From NCBI RefSeq assembly GCF_019969725.1, contig NZ_JAHXYW010000001.1, forward strand, positions 124,001 to 188,000: a stretch of 64,000 nucleotides of DNA, in the 5' to 3' direction. The notes below the pieces were generated by a model that made no database searches, was not told the origin of the DNA, and saw only the letters and a list, made by a program, of their open reading frames with translations. Origin of the DNA: Neobacillus bataviensis (lineage in GTDB: Bacteria > Bacillota > Bacilli > Bacillales_B > DSM-18226). The position numbers and the translations under genes are program-made. Below, one piece after another: positions 17,166 to 25,279 of the stretch (position 1 is its first letter; the number at the start of each line of letters is the position of its first letter).

Positions 17166-17927
17166 TTACATCTCCTCCTTTTTGCCGACGATTGCGAGGA
17201 AAATTTCCTCCAATGTCGGCTGCTTCTCGATGTACTCCACTTTCGCTGGCGGGAACATCTCCTTGAGTTCAGTAAGGGTACCAGTCGTGATGATTTTTCC
17301 GCCATGTAAGATGGCGATACGGTCCGCCAGTTGTTCGGCTTCCTCTAGGTACTGGGTCGTCAGCATGATGGTCGTGCCTCCGTCGGCAAGCTCCTTGACG
17401 GTATCCCAAACTTCAATCCGCGCTTCGGGGTCAAGCCCTGTCGTCGGTTCGTCGAGAAAAATAACTTCCGGGGTACCGATCAGGCTCATGGCGAGGTCAA
17501 GCCGGCGTTTCATCCCCCCGGAATATTTGTCCGCCCGGCGGTTTGCCGCATCGGTGAGGCTGAATCTTGCAAGCAGATGGTCGGCGACTTGAGCGGGATT
17601 GGAAACTCCCCGTAACTTGGCGATCATCATCAGGTTTTCCCTTCCTGTGAGCATGCCGTCTAAAGCTGCGAACTGCCCTGTCAGGCTGATACTCTGTTGG
17701 ACATGATTTGGTTGACGCTGGATGTCAAAGCCGCAAATACCTACTTCGCCGTCATCGGGCTTCATCAGCGTCGACAGAATGTTGACCGTCGTCGTCTTAC
17801 CCGCTCCATTTGAGCCCAGCAGTGCGAAAATTTCGCCTCGCCGCACCTCAAAATCCACCCCCTTTAAGACTTCCTTATCTTTAAAGGATTTTTTTAACCC
17901 TTTTACAGAAATCGCTGCATTGCTCAT
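17166..17927 (-). CDS. ABC exporter ATP-binding protein (DrrA-like)
   Basis: A 253-residue ATPase with Walker A GSNGAGKT (38-45), Q-loop, signature YSGGMKRRLDLA, Walker B VIFLDEPTTGLDP and the switch His region (TTQYLEEAEQLADRIA). It powers the adjacent permease. AAAGGGGG precedes the ATG. A 350-bp gap separates it from the DUF1048 gene upstream. That gap contains a DUF1048 remnant and a copy of a sequence also found upstream of padR, so the ABC genes may have their own PadR-controlled promoter. The coding DNA is GC-rich compared with the rest of the window. Confidence 0.92.
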   Translation of the reverse strand: MSNAAISVKGLKKSFKDKEVLKGVDFEVRRGEIFALLGSNGAGKTTTVNILSTLMKPDDGEVGICGFDIQRQPNHVQQSISLTGQFAALDGMLTGRENLMMIAKLRGVSNPAQVADHLLARFSLTDAANRRADKYSGGMKRRLDLAMSLIGTPEVIFLDEPTTGLDPEARIEVWDTVKELADGGTTIMLTTQYLEEAEQLADRIAILHGGKIITTGTLTELKEMFPPAKVEYIEKQPTLEEIFLAIVGKKEEM

Positions 17928-18003
17928 ACTTAATCCCCCTTTTTAAAATCGTAGCTTGGCGCTAAATTGTCTATAATTCACTACTCAGTCTTACTGATAA
18001 TCT

Positions 18004-18020
18004 GTATTACTTACTACTTA
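18004..18020. promoter_or_regulatory. Candidate PadR operator upstream of the ABC genes
   Basis: GTATTACTTACTACTTA at 18004-18020 closely matches the 17-mer GTATTACTGACTACTAG at 19037-19053 upstream of padR. The shared sequence in front of both transcription units suggests a common operator. Inference only. Confidence 0.4.
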
Positions 18021-18128
18021 ATTAAAAATATAACTGAATAGTGAAGGTGGCACAATCACATTTGTAACCAGCTATTCAGTCGGAATTATCTATTGATTTT
18101 ACTTATTTCCAAATTGCATCCTGATAAT

Positions 18129-18247
18129 CTAATCCAAAACTTCACGATACTTGTCGACATTGATTTTAGCGTTTGCCACTAGTTCGAGGGCAAAGGAAGC
18201 CAAGTCGTCCCCTGTGACGGTTTGCGTCGTTAGTGTCGATGCCAGGT
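18129..18247 (-). pseudogene. Decayed C-terminal fragment of a second DUF1048 gene
   Basis: The minus strand encodes a fragment containing VTGDDLASFALELV and DKYREVLD ending in a stop at 18129. This aligns with [14 protein letters not shown] and DKYRKKLN at the C-terminus of the intact DUF1048 gene upstream. An in-frame TAG lies just ahead of the fragment and there is no start codon, so it is a truncated remnant. Related Bacillus operons often carry two DUF1048 genes between padR and the ABC genes. Confidence 0.7.
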
Positions 18248-18277
18248 ACTAGGCGAAAATCCACTAGGATTTCGCCG

Positions 18278-18619
18278 TTAGCCACGACCAATCGTATCGT
18301 TCAACTTCTTGCGATATTTGTCCCTCCAAGTTTTCTCGTCTTTCACTAGCTCGTCGCAGAAAGCCGCCACGTCTTCGCCCGTGAGGTCAGTAACTTTCTT
18401 GCCTTCCGCTGCACCTTCCTCGAAGAGGTCGAGAATGCCGCCAAAGATACGGCTGCTGTCCTTCCAGTCGATGGGGCCGCCACCAGCAGTCCACATATAT
18501 TTTTGAATAGCTTTGTAAGCGTTGCGGTACTCACTTGGAAGTGCCTTCGCACGCGCCTCCATCGCCTTCCATTCCCGCTTGTCATCCAGACTTCCAATAA
18601 TTTTTTCAAAAATACTCAT
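18278..18619 (-). CDS. DUF1048 domain protein
   Basis: A 113-residue soluble helical protein with the DUF1048 layout: [18 protein letters not shown] at the start, a central YMWTAGGGP segment and [14 protein letters not shown] near the end. The family is found next to PadR regulators and ABC exporters in Firmicutes; its molecular role is unknown. Its ATG overlaps the padR stop by four bases (ATGA), so the two are translationally coupled. AAAAGGAG lies upstream. It is followed by a fragment of a second copy. Confidence 0.88.
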   Translation of the reverse strand: MSIFEKIIGSLDDKREWKAMEARAKALPSEYRNAYKAIQKYMWTAGGGPIDWKDSSRIFGGILDLFEEGAAEGKKVTDLTGEDVAAFCDELVKDEKTWRDKYRKKLNDTIGRG

Positions 18620-18960
18620 ATTATTTCTCCTTTTAATTTTATTTTATTTTTAAGTTCAGTAATTTTACTTGAGACGAAATCCCATTTTTTCCAAAAAACT
18701 TCAAGCTGCTCTTGACCTGCTGCGTTAAGTGTGTAAAATTTTCTCGGCGGTCCCATAGTGGATGGCTTTTTCTCGATGTCCACTAGATTGTTTTTCTCAA
18801 GCCTCATGGTAATCGTATAAACTGTCCCTTCAACCACATCAGTGAAGCCAAGTTCTCGCAGCTGTTGCGTGATTTCATAGCCGTAAGTTTCGCCACGGCT
18901 GATGATTTCAAGCACACAACCCTCAAGCACCCCTTTCAGCATTTCTGTGATATTTTCCAA
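18616..18960 (-). CDS. PadR family transcriptional regulator
   Basis: A 114-residue winged-helix protein with the PadR pattern: [19 protein letters not shown], then [17 protein letters not shown] as recognition helix and [16 protein letters not shown] as wing. It is expected to repress the downstream DUF1048/ABC exporter genes until a ligand binds. The start is TTG with GGAGG seven to eight bases upstream. It is the first gene of the GC-rich operon and is preceded by a candidate operator. Confidence 0.9.
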   Translation of the reverse strand: MENITEMLKGVLEGCVLEIISRGETYGYEITQQLRELGFTDVVEGTVYTITMRLEKNNLVDIEKKPSTMGPPRKFYTLNAAGQEQLEVFWKKWDFVSSKITELKNKIKLKGEII

Positions 18961-19036
18961 TTTTTTACCTCCATTTATATTTTACTTATAATTTTTAGTA
19001 CTCTGTAACACAGGTATTTTGTGTTGCTGATATTCA

Positions 19037-19053
19037 GTATTACTGACTACTAG
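19037..19053. promoter_or_regulatory. Candidate PadR operator upstream of padR
   Basis: GTATTACTGACTACTAG lies in a stretch of overlapping dyads (TACTAG, TATAGTATTAC), about 77 bp upstream of the padR start. A near copy is at 18004-18020. Confidence 0.4.
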
Positions 19054-19223
19054 TATATAGTATTACCGAATACCATCATTTGTCAATAAAACTTTTCATC
19101 AAAATGCCCGTTTTTGCGTCTTCATAGGTGTTTATATCAAATTTATTTTCGAACGGGTTTCAGAAAATATGTAGTTGAAAAGAAAAAATCTTCCCCTTCT
19201 AACAAAGGGAAAGACGATGAAAA

Positions 19224-19751
19224 TTATTTTTTTATATAATGAAGCATCGCAAGCTGACCTAATTTTTCTGCTTTGGTTAATGTGTATTTTTGAGTAATAT
19301 CATCTCCGTTATAAAGGGAAATTCCTTTCCCTAATATAATCGGGGCAATGGCTAGTTGGATTTCATCAATTAAATTTTCCTTAAAAAATTCACGAGCTAA
19401 ATTTCCTCCACCAATTAACCATATATCCTTACCAGGCTTTTGTTTTAAATTTTGAATGAAAGTTTTAACATCTTCATCAATAAATGAAACATATTCATCG
19501 GATCCACTACTAGATTTAGAAAACACATAATTTTTATAATTGCTATAAGGATATTCGATATCAAATCCACGTACGACATCATAAGTTCCTTTACCCATAA
19601 TAACCGTGTCAATTCTTTCTAGGAGTGAATTGTAGCCAGAATCTCCTTCTACTTCAGTTGATTCTAACCATTCTAATGTACCATCCTCATTTGCAATATA
19701 GCCGTCAATGGATGTGCCAATATATAAAATAATGTTACGCTGTTTATTCAT
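19224..19751 (-). CDS. Dihydrofolate reductase-like protein (RibD C-terminal family)
   Basis: About 175 residues with the RibD_C/DHFR-like fold: LYIGTSIDGYIANEDG at the start, VIMGKGTYDV, KDIWLIGGGNLAREF (NADPH-binding loop) and APIILGKGISLY. Family members are NADPH-dependent reductases; stand-alone Bacillus copies (YyaP/YwjB type) have no defined substrate. The ATG at 19751 is chosen because GGAG lies six bases before it; an ATG two codons upstream is too close to the ribosome site. It is monocistronic. Confidence 0.85.
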   Translation of the reverse strand: MNKQRNIILYIGTSIDGYIANEDGTLEWLESTEVEGDSGYNSLLERIDTVIMGKGTYDVVRGFDIEYPYSNYKNYVFSKSSSGSDEYVSFIDEDVKTFIQNLKQKPGKDIWLIGGGNLAREFFKENLIDEIQLAIAPIILGKGISLYNGDDITQKYTLTKAEKLGQLAMLHYIKK

Positions 19752-19963
19752 GTACATCTCCAATCCTTTGTTTCAGATAATACAATTAGTGATTTTAATG
19801 GCATTTAAATCTCCCCTTGATGGTTTAATAATATGTGGTTTATAATAGTGTGAATATTAAAACATTAGCTAACGATATTCAACTTTCCTATCCTTTAGTC
19901 TAACAAACATCTATATAGTATTATTGATAAAATCAAAATGCTAATCGAAATAGGGGGATTATT

Positions 19964-20080
19964 ATGCCATTATCAAATATTAGTTTATCCACTTGGAAGC
20001 CATTTTCAGCATCACCGCCACCTCCGTTTACTCCAGCTGTTGAACCAGCATTGAATAAGCTTATATTAAAAACAGATTAA
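19964..20080 (+). CDS. Short proline-rich peptide ORF (38 aa) in the EamA leader
   Basis: A 38-codon frame from ATG at 19964, preceded by AGGGGGA, encodes a peptide with a Pro cluster in the middle (SASPPPPFTPAVEP) and a Lys/Leu-rich end. It has no signal peptide and no Cys. It ends immediately before a strong hairpin and 47 bp before the EamA transporter start. It could be a leader peptide, a precursor peptide exported by the transporter, or an unrelated small protein. The good ribosome site is the main support. Confidence 0.5.
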   Translation: MPLSNISLSTWKPFSASPPPPFTPAVEPALNKLILKTD

Positions 20081-20114
20081 GAATCTGCGAAAATATAAGC
20101 TGTTTCGCAGATTC
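20081..20114 (+). promoter_or_regulatory. Hairpin between short ORF and EamA ribosome site
   Basis: A perfect 12-bp stem, GAATCTGCGAAA/TTTCGCAGATTC (20081-20092 with 20103-20114), begins right after the short-ORF stop and ends one base before GAAGGAG of the transporter. There is no T-run, so attenuation by a U-tail is unlikely; an effect on translation or RNA stability is more plausible. Confidence 0.55.
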
Positions 20115-20127
20115 GAAGGAGTAGACG

Positions 20128-21021
20128 ATGAAATCTAACATTCAGTTTATATTATCAATGATCATTTTCGGTACAATTGGTTTAGTTGTAAGATACATTG
20201 ATTTATCTTCGAGTGAAACAGCCTTACTAAGTAGTTCAATCGGATGTCTATTTTTAATGTTCGTATTTTTTGTGATGAGAAAATCCATTCCGTGGAAATT
20301 AGTGAAAGCTAATGCTTCCGTTTTATTACTTTCTGGGATTGCATTAGGCGGGAATTGGATTTTCCTGTATCAATCGTACGATTATACAACAGTCACTAAC
20401 GCAACCTTAGCCTATTACTTTGCACCTGTGTTTGTTATGATTCTCTCACCAATTATTCTCAAAGAACAATTAACTATCAAAAAGATTGTTTGTATTGGTG
20501 TTTCGATAGTAGGTATGTTATTGATTGTTGGAAATGGAATAAGTGCATCTGAAAAAGATGATCTACTTGGGATCTTTTTTGGGTTAGTAGCAGCTGCATT
20601 TTACGCTGCATTAATGTTATTGAATAAATTTATTCAAAACTTAGCCAAGTTAGAGATTACGATCATCCAACTTGGTACAACAGCTTTACTTCTTTTGCCC
20701 TATGTGCTTGTTACGGAAGGATTCGGTATCTTGGAAGTATCAAGTTCATCCATTCCCTTCATCATACTGTTAGGGATTATGAACACTGGTCTTGGATTTT
20801 GGTTATTTTTCTCAGGTATGCAGAAGTTAAAGGGACAAAGTATTGCTATGCTAAGCTACGTGGATCCCTTTGTTGCTATACTAATTTCAGGGGTAATCTT
20901 ACAAGAACAAATGACTATTATACAAATGTTTGGTGGGGCATTGCTTTTAGGTTCCACTTTTGTAAGCGAAAATCAATCCGTGAAATTATTAAAACCATTA
21001 TTGAATAAAACAGCTAAATAA
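20128..21021 (+). CDS. EamA/DMT family transporter
   Basis: A 297-residue protein with ten hydrophobic helices in two EamA repeats. The repeat ends are recognisable by YYFAPVFVMILSPIILKEQLT and LSYVDPFVAILISGVILQEQMT. DMT-type carriers usually export amino acids or metabolites across the cytoplasmic membrane. GAAGGAG lies upstream. The short Pro-rich ORF and hairpin in front are unusual. Convergent with the methionyl-tRNA synthetase gene, sharing a terminator. The substrate is unknown. Confidence 0.88.
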   Translation: MKSNIQFILSMIIFGTIGLVVRYIDLSSSETALLSSSIGCLFLMFVFFVMRKSIPWKLVKANASVLLLSGIALGGNWIFLYQSYDYTTVTNATLAYYFAPVFVMILSPIILKEQLTIKKIVCIGVSIVGMLLIVGNGISASEKDDLLGIFFGLVAAAFYAALMLLNKFIQNLAKLEITIIQLGTTALLLLPYVLVTEGFGILEVSSSSIPFIILLGIMNTGLGFWLFFSGMQKLKGQSIAMLSYVDPFVAILISGVILQEQMTIIQMFGGALLLGSTFVSENQSVKLLKPLLNKTAK

Positions 21022-21028
21022 AGAAATG

Positions 21029-21063
21029 AACAGTGGGAAGCATTCGATCTCCCACTGTTTTGT
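21029..21063. terminator. Bidirectional terminator between eamA and metRS genes
   Basis: The stem AACAGTGGGA/TCCCACTGTT (21029-21038 with 21050-21059) has T-runs on both strands. It is shared by the convergent genes. Confidence 0.85.
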
Positions 21064-21065
21064 AT

Positions 21066-22703
21066 TTAAACAGACTGGTGGTATAATCTTTCAATTTCTT
21101 CATGAATTTTTTCTGGGTCAATTCGTTCGAACAACGGTTCAACATTTGACAAATACTGTGACTTAACCAAAAACGCTCTCCATTCCGTTTCTGTTGTGTT
21201 TATCATTTCCTTGACTTTTCTGCTTGAAAAAGGAAGAAATGGCGTAAGGATATGAGCTATATTTGCAATTAGATAAACACAGTTCGCCAGCGTTTGTTTG
21301 CAAGACTCGGCATCATCCTTTATTTGTTTCCATGGTTGTTGTTCATCAAAGTATTTGTTCGAAAATCTAACAGTTTCAAATACTTTTTCCAATCCTAGTT
21401 TGAAGGCAGCAGTTTCAATGCAATGACCTACTTCCTTGTATAAGCTATTAACTTTATCTTGAATATTCGAAGTTATGTCCTTTTCAGGAATAGCACCGTC
21501 AAATGACTTTTCAATAAATTTTAATGTCCGATTAACAAAGTTTCCATAAGCCCCTAATAACTCACTATTATGACTGTATATAAACTCTTTCCAAGAAAAA
21601 TCAGCATCTCGGTTCTCTGGTGCGTTGATTGTTAAGAAATACCGAATGGAATCTGGTTCATACCTTTCTAGAATATCTGGAACCCAAACAGCCCAATTTT
21701 TACTTGTAGATAATTTTTTCTTTTCCAAAGTCAAATACTCGTTTGAAACGATATGCGATGGTAATGGTTCTTTTCCAAGACCAGCAAGAATTCCAGCCCA
21801 GATTATGGAATGGAAAGGGATATTGTCTTTCCCGTGAACATAATAGGATTGAGTGGAGGAATCCCAAAATGTTGAATCATCGCTAGCTGTTTCCTTTGCC
21901 CATAGCTTGCTTGCAGTGTAGTATCCTGATACAGCCTCAATCCAAACATAGATCTTCTTATCTTCATATCCAGCAACTGGAACACTAACCCCAATAGGCA
22001 AATCCCTTGAAACGGCCCTATCTTGCAAACCTTCCTTTAAGTAGCGTTTCGTAAGAGAAATGGCATTTTCCCTCCATAGGTTATTATTGTCTTCTGCTTC
22101 TTGAGTATAGTTTTCCAAAACATTTTGGAATGAGCTTAACGAAAAGTAAAAATGCTCAGTCAATCTTGTAGTAGGTTCGTTTCCGCAAATTTTGCATTTT
22201 CTTTCAAGTAATTCAAGTGGTTCTAAAATCGTTGAACAATTGTCACATTGATCGCCGCGCGAAGGCTCTTTACAAAAAGGACAAATTCCTTCAACATAAC
22301 GATCAGGTAAAAACTGTTGACAATGTTCACAATAGGTTTGTTCGATTTCTTTTTTGTAAATCAGCCCTTTCTCAAGTAACTTTAAAAATATCTCTTGAAC
22401 GATTTTATGGTGATGGTCAGTGTCAGTTCTTGTATAAGTATCGTATGAGAATCCTAATCTTGAAAAACAATCTTCGAATTCTTTGTGATAACGGTCTGCA
22501 ATCACTTTTGGAGAAACACCTTCTTGTTTTGCTCTAACTGTAATCGGTGTTCCATTACAATCGCTTCCTGAAACATACAAAACTTTTTCTCCCTTTAAAC
22601 GGTAATATCTCGCTAGAATGTCGCCAGGCAACAAACTTGAAATATGACCTAAATGTAATGAGCCGTTCGCATAAGCCCATGCCCCACCAATAAAAATACT
22701 CAT
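21066..22703 (-). CDS. metG: Methionine--tRNA ligase, zinc-knuckle type (second-type MetRS)
   Basis: A 545-residue class I aminoacyl-tRNA synthetase that charges tRNA-Met. The HIGH motif appears as HLGH in [10 protein letters not shown] and the KMSKS loop as KLSTSKN. A connective zinc region holds two CxxC pairs (CEHC/CPFC and CDNC/CKIC). The KLSTSKN loop and double zinc knuckle match the second MetRS type seen in some Bacillus (MetS), which is less sensitive to diaryldiamine inhibitors. The usual C-terminal tRNA-binding extension is missing. It is controlled by the T-box leader upstream. Whether a housekeeping MetRS also exists cannot be judged here. Confidence 0.92.
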   Translation of the reverse strand: MSIFIGGAWAYANGSLHLGHISSLLPGDILARYYRLKGEKVLYVSGSDCNGTPITVRAKQEGVSPKVIADRYHKEFEDCFSRLGFSYDTYTRTDTDHHHKIVQEIFLKLLEKGLIYKKEIEQTYCEHCQQFLPDRYVEGICPFCKEPSRGDQCDNCSTILEPLELLERKCKICGNEPTTRLTEHFYFSLSSFQNVLENYTQEAEDNNNLWRENAISLTKRYLKEGLQDRAVSRDLPIGVSVPVAGYEDKKIYVWIEAVSGYYTASKLWAKETASDDSTFWDSSTQSYYVHGKDNIPFHSIIWAGILAGLGKEPLPSHIVSNEYLTLEKKKLSTSKNWAVWVPDILERYEPDSIRYFLTINAPENRDADFSWKEFIYSHNSELLGAYGNFVNRTLKFIEKSFDGAIPEKDITSNIQDKVNSLYKEVGHCIETAAFKLGLEKVFETVRFSNKYFDEQQPWKQIKDDAESCKQTLANCVYLIANIAHILTPFLPFSSRKVKEMINTTETEWRAFLVKSQYLSNVEPLFERIDPEKIHEEIERLYHQSV

Positions 22704-22741
22704 TGATTAAAACCTCCTAATAAAAATATCATTTTAAAAAC

Positions 22742-23050
22742 AAAAAAACCTCGCCTTAACTGTAATAGTTAAGGGCGAGGTTTGAATTTCCACGCGGTAC
22801 CACCTTAATTTGCAAATAGTTCACACCATTTGCCTCAACAAGTACGGAGTATTAAAAGCTACTCTTAAACTGTGACATTGATAACGAGTGCCAAATCCCG
22901 TCGTAACCTACTAATTCTAAAGTACGTTCAGTCCGAAGCTCAGAGACCATTGTTCAAATGAATGTTTTTGCTTCTTTTCAGCTACCGAAGCTCTCTGGTG
23001 AAAAACAATAACATTTTACTTTTTCTCTTCATTGCCTTTATTAAATAATT
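22742..23050 (-). promoter_or_regulatory. T-box leader of the methionyl-tRNA synthetase
   Basis: On the minus strand the T-box core AAGGTGGTACCGCG occurs at 22793-22806. It is followed by a terminator hairpin (22746-22783, stem on AACCTCGCC...GGCGAGGTT with a T-run). Stem I lies at about 22930-23040, with an AGTA turn and GAACA followed by ATG at 22948-22950 as the likely specifier codon. Uncharged tRNA-Met should pair with the specifier and T-box to prevent termination. Confidence 0.92.
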
Positions 23051-23057
23051 TAACAAT

Positions 23058-23086
23058 AGTTTATTCAAAAATTTCCCAAGAGTCAA
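23058..23086 (-). promoter_or_regulatory. SigmaA promoter of the T-box transcript
   Basis: Read on the minus strand, TTGACT (23081-23086) and TAAACT (23058-23063) are separated by exactly 17 bp, placing the start of transcription near 23050. Confidence 0.75.
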
Positions 23087-23209
23087 TATGAAATAATTTT
23101 TATATTTAAAATGTTAAATCTTTTCATTTTTACTTGAAAAACCACCAAAATGGCGGCCGGATCATCAGCTCTTTCTTGTCACGAAGTGTTCAAATCTTTT
23201 TGACTTGTT

Positions 23210-23260
23210 TGTGAACTGTTTCATGAAGAACTCCAAATTCAAAATTAACGAATTTATAAT
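23210..23260 (+). promoter_or_regulatory. Candidate anaerobic (FNR-like) control region of hcp
   Basis: TGTGA-N6-TCATG at 23210-23225 resembles the FNR consensus TGTGA-N6-TCACA with two mismatches. A perfect -10, TATAAT, lies at 23255-23260 without a recognisable -35 box, as expected of an activator-dependent promoter. The spacing of about 50 bp to the expected start is not the classic 41.5, so the call is tentative. Confidence 0.4.
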
Positions 23261-23377
23261 AGCCATGTAACCAAGTTGATTATATGTATATTACTTTTGA
23301 CACTATTCAATCATTCACACCAAAAAAGAGAAAGTTTCTTATCTGAAAAATTGACAAAAATGGAAAGAGGGAAAAAA

Positions 23378-24676
23378 ATGTTTTGTTATCAATGTGAGCA
23401 AACTCCAACCGGAGGCTGTAATGTAATCGGTGTTTGTGGAAAAGATGAAACGATTGCAAGTTTACAAGATACAATTATTTTTGGATTAAAGGGTATTGCT
23501 GCCTATCGTACTCACGCTAACCAGCTGGGATTCACAGATCATTTCGTAGATGCAACTACACACGAAGCCCTTTATTTGACACTGACAAATTCAAACTTTA
23601 ACTTACAAGAGCATATCGATATGGCGATGAAAGTTGGTCAATCGGCAGTGCGTGTTATGGAGTTACTAGATGAAGCACACACAAGTAGACTTGGAATTCC
23701 GCAACCGATTCGAGTAAGCCAAAATAAAATTGAAGGTAAATGTATTGTTGTAACTGGTCACAATCTTTTTGCTTTAGAAGAATTATTAAAGCAGACGGAA
23801 GGAAAAGGTATCAATATCTATACCCATTCTGAAATGCTTCCAGCTCATGGTTATCCGGTATTGAAAAAATATTCGCATTTAAAAGGAAATATCGGGAAGG
23901 CTTGGTACGATCAACGCCGCCTTTTTGAAAAATTCCCTGGAGCTATTTTAGCGACTACCAACTGTGTAATGCCTATAAAAGGAACTTATGCAGATCGCAT
24001 GTTTAGTTATGAAGTAGCCGGTTTAGAAAATGTCCAAAAAATTGTTAATGATGATTTTTCACCATTAATCGAAAGAGCATTGGAACTACCTGAAGCCAAT
24101 ATCGATTCAGATGAAACACTATTAACCGGATTCCATCATGAAACAGTTTTAGGTTTAGCACCAGAAGTTATTGCAGCTGTTAAAGAAGGAAAAATTAAAA
24201 GATTTTTCGTTATTGCTGGTTGCGATGCACCTGGTAAAGGCGGAGAATACTACCGTGAGCTTGCAACATCCCTGCCTCCTGAGACAGTGATCCTTACAAC
24301 ATCGTGCGGAAAATTCCGTTTTAATGATGTTGATTATGGAACTGTACCTGGTACAGATATTCCACGGTATATTGATTTAGGTCAATGTAATAACTCGGTT
24401 TCAACCATTAAAATTGCTAAAGGGCTTGCAGAGGCTTTTGAATGTGAGATTAATGAACTTCCTGTCAGCATCGTGCTTTCTTGGTTTGAACAAAAAGCAG
24501 TCGCCATTCTTTTAGGGTTGTTCAGTTTAGGTATTAAAGATGTCAGAATCGGACCAAAACCACCTGAATTCATTTCTGAAGGTGTAATGAACGTTCTCCA
24601 AGACACATTTAATTTAAAATTAATCGGTACAGCCCAAGAGGATATACAGGAAATGCTTCAACTTTCAAAATCTTAA
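23378..24676 (+). CDS. hcp: Hydroxylamine reductase (hybrid cluster protein), short form
   Basis: 432 residues from the ATG at 23378, which has AGAGGG eight bases upstream; the upstream in-frame codons lack family similarity. The N-terminal Fe-S motif is Cys3-x2-Cys6-x7-Cys14-x5-Cys20. Hybrid-cluster ligands appear in TGHN, TTNCVMP, AGCDAPGKGGEYY, TTSCGKFRFND and GQCNNS. Hcp proteins reduce hydroxylamine or nitric oxide under nitrosative, low-oxygen conditions. The usual facultative bacterial form is about 550 residues; this length fits the shorter class that lacks one N-terminal helical bundle. No Hcr reductase gene is adjacent. Confidence 0.92.
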   Translation: MFCYQCEQTPTGGCNVIGVCGKDETIASLQDTIIFGLKGIAAYRTHANQLGFTDHFVDATTHEALYLTLTNSNFNLQEHIDMAMKVGQSAVRVMELLDEAHTSRLGIPQPIRVSQNKIEGKCIVVTGHNLFALEELLKQTEGKGINIYTHSEMLPAHGYPVLKKYSHLKGNIGKAWYDQRRLFEKFPGAILATTNCVMPIKGTYADRMFSYEVAGLENVQKIVNDDFSPLIERALELPEANIDSDETLLTGFHHETVLGLAPEVIAAVKEGKIKRFFVIAGCDAPGKGGEYYRELATSLPPETVILTTSCGKFRFNDVDYGTVPGTDIPRYIDLGQCNNSVSTIKIAKGLAEAFECEINELPVSIVLSWFEQKAVAILLGLFSLGIKDVRIGPKPPEFISEGVMNVLQDTFNLKLIGTAQEDIQEMLQLSKS

Positions 24677-24826
24677 CCGCAAAACATGGTTAAAACGGAA
24701 AAAAGGTTGAGGCTGAAACCACCCACATTAGAGTAAAGGTTTAGTCGAATAAGAAAACCCGAACCCGCGAATTAGGTTTTTCAATATTAATATGTTACAC
24801 TTTGTTTACCATTTGATTTACCGTTT

Positions 24827-24858
24827 CCCCACCCATTCTAAGGTGGGGTCTTTTTTTT
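24827..24858 (+). terminator. Terminator of hcp
   Basis: The stem CCCCACC/GGTGGGG (24827-24833 with 24842-24848) is followed by an eight-T run. Confidence 0.85.
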
Positions 24859-24865
24859 AAGCATT

Positions 24866-24899
24866 AAAAAACAGACTCCAAAGTGGAGTCTGTTTTTTT
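24866..24899. terminator. Terminator of the cold-shock gene, bidirectional
   Basis: A 12-bp stem, AAACAGACTCCA/TGGAGTCTGTTT (24869-24880 with 24884-24895), has T-runs on both sides. It lies beyond the csp stop codon. Confidence 0.88.
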
Positions 24900-24908
24900 G
24901 TTTTTGAA

Positions 24909-25109
24909 TTAAGCTTTACGAACGTTAGCCGCTTGAGGTCCACGGTTACCTTGCTCAACGTCAAAAGTAACGGATTGACCTTCTTCAAGAGTTTTGAAGC
25001 CTTCTCCTTGGATAGCTGAGAAGTGAACAAATACATCTTCTCCACCTTCACGCTCGATGAATCCGAAGCCTTTTTCGCTGTTAAACCATTTTACTTTACC
25101 ATTTTCCAT
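24909..25109 (-). CDS. Cold-shock protein, CspA/CspB family
   Basis: A 66-residue single-domain OB-fold protein with RNP1 (KGFGFIE) and RNP2 (VFVHFSAI) motifs and the C-terminal [10 protein letters not shown] signature. It binds single-stranded nucleic acids and acts as an RNA chaperone in cold or stationary phase. It is nearly full-length identical in pattern to Bacillus CspB/C/D; the exact paralogue cannot be assigned. AGGAGGC precedes the ATG. The leader contains GTGTGTTTAACACAC, a short palindrome that could be a cold-box-like element. Confidence 0.97.
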   Translation of the reverse strand: MENGKVKWFNSEKGFGFIEREGGEDVFVHFSAIQGEGFKTLEEGQSVTFDVEQGNRGPQAANVRKA

Positions 25110-25279
25110 TTTTCATTTGCCTCCTAGTGTGTTAAACACACAATATATTACTATCCTTGCTCTTAGTGATCATCTAGAAGAAAAACACCGAACAAAAATA
25201 TTTATTAAAGAATATCACTAATTAAAAGCGTTTTCAAGTTTACAATCTTTTGACCAGTTAAGTGCAATAATTTCATATC

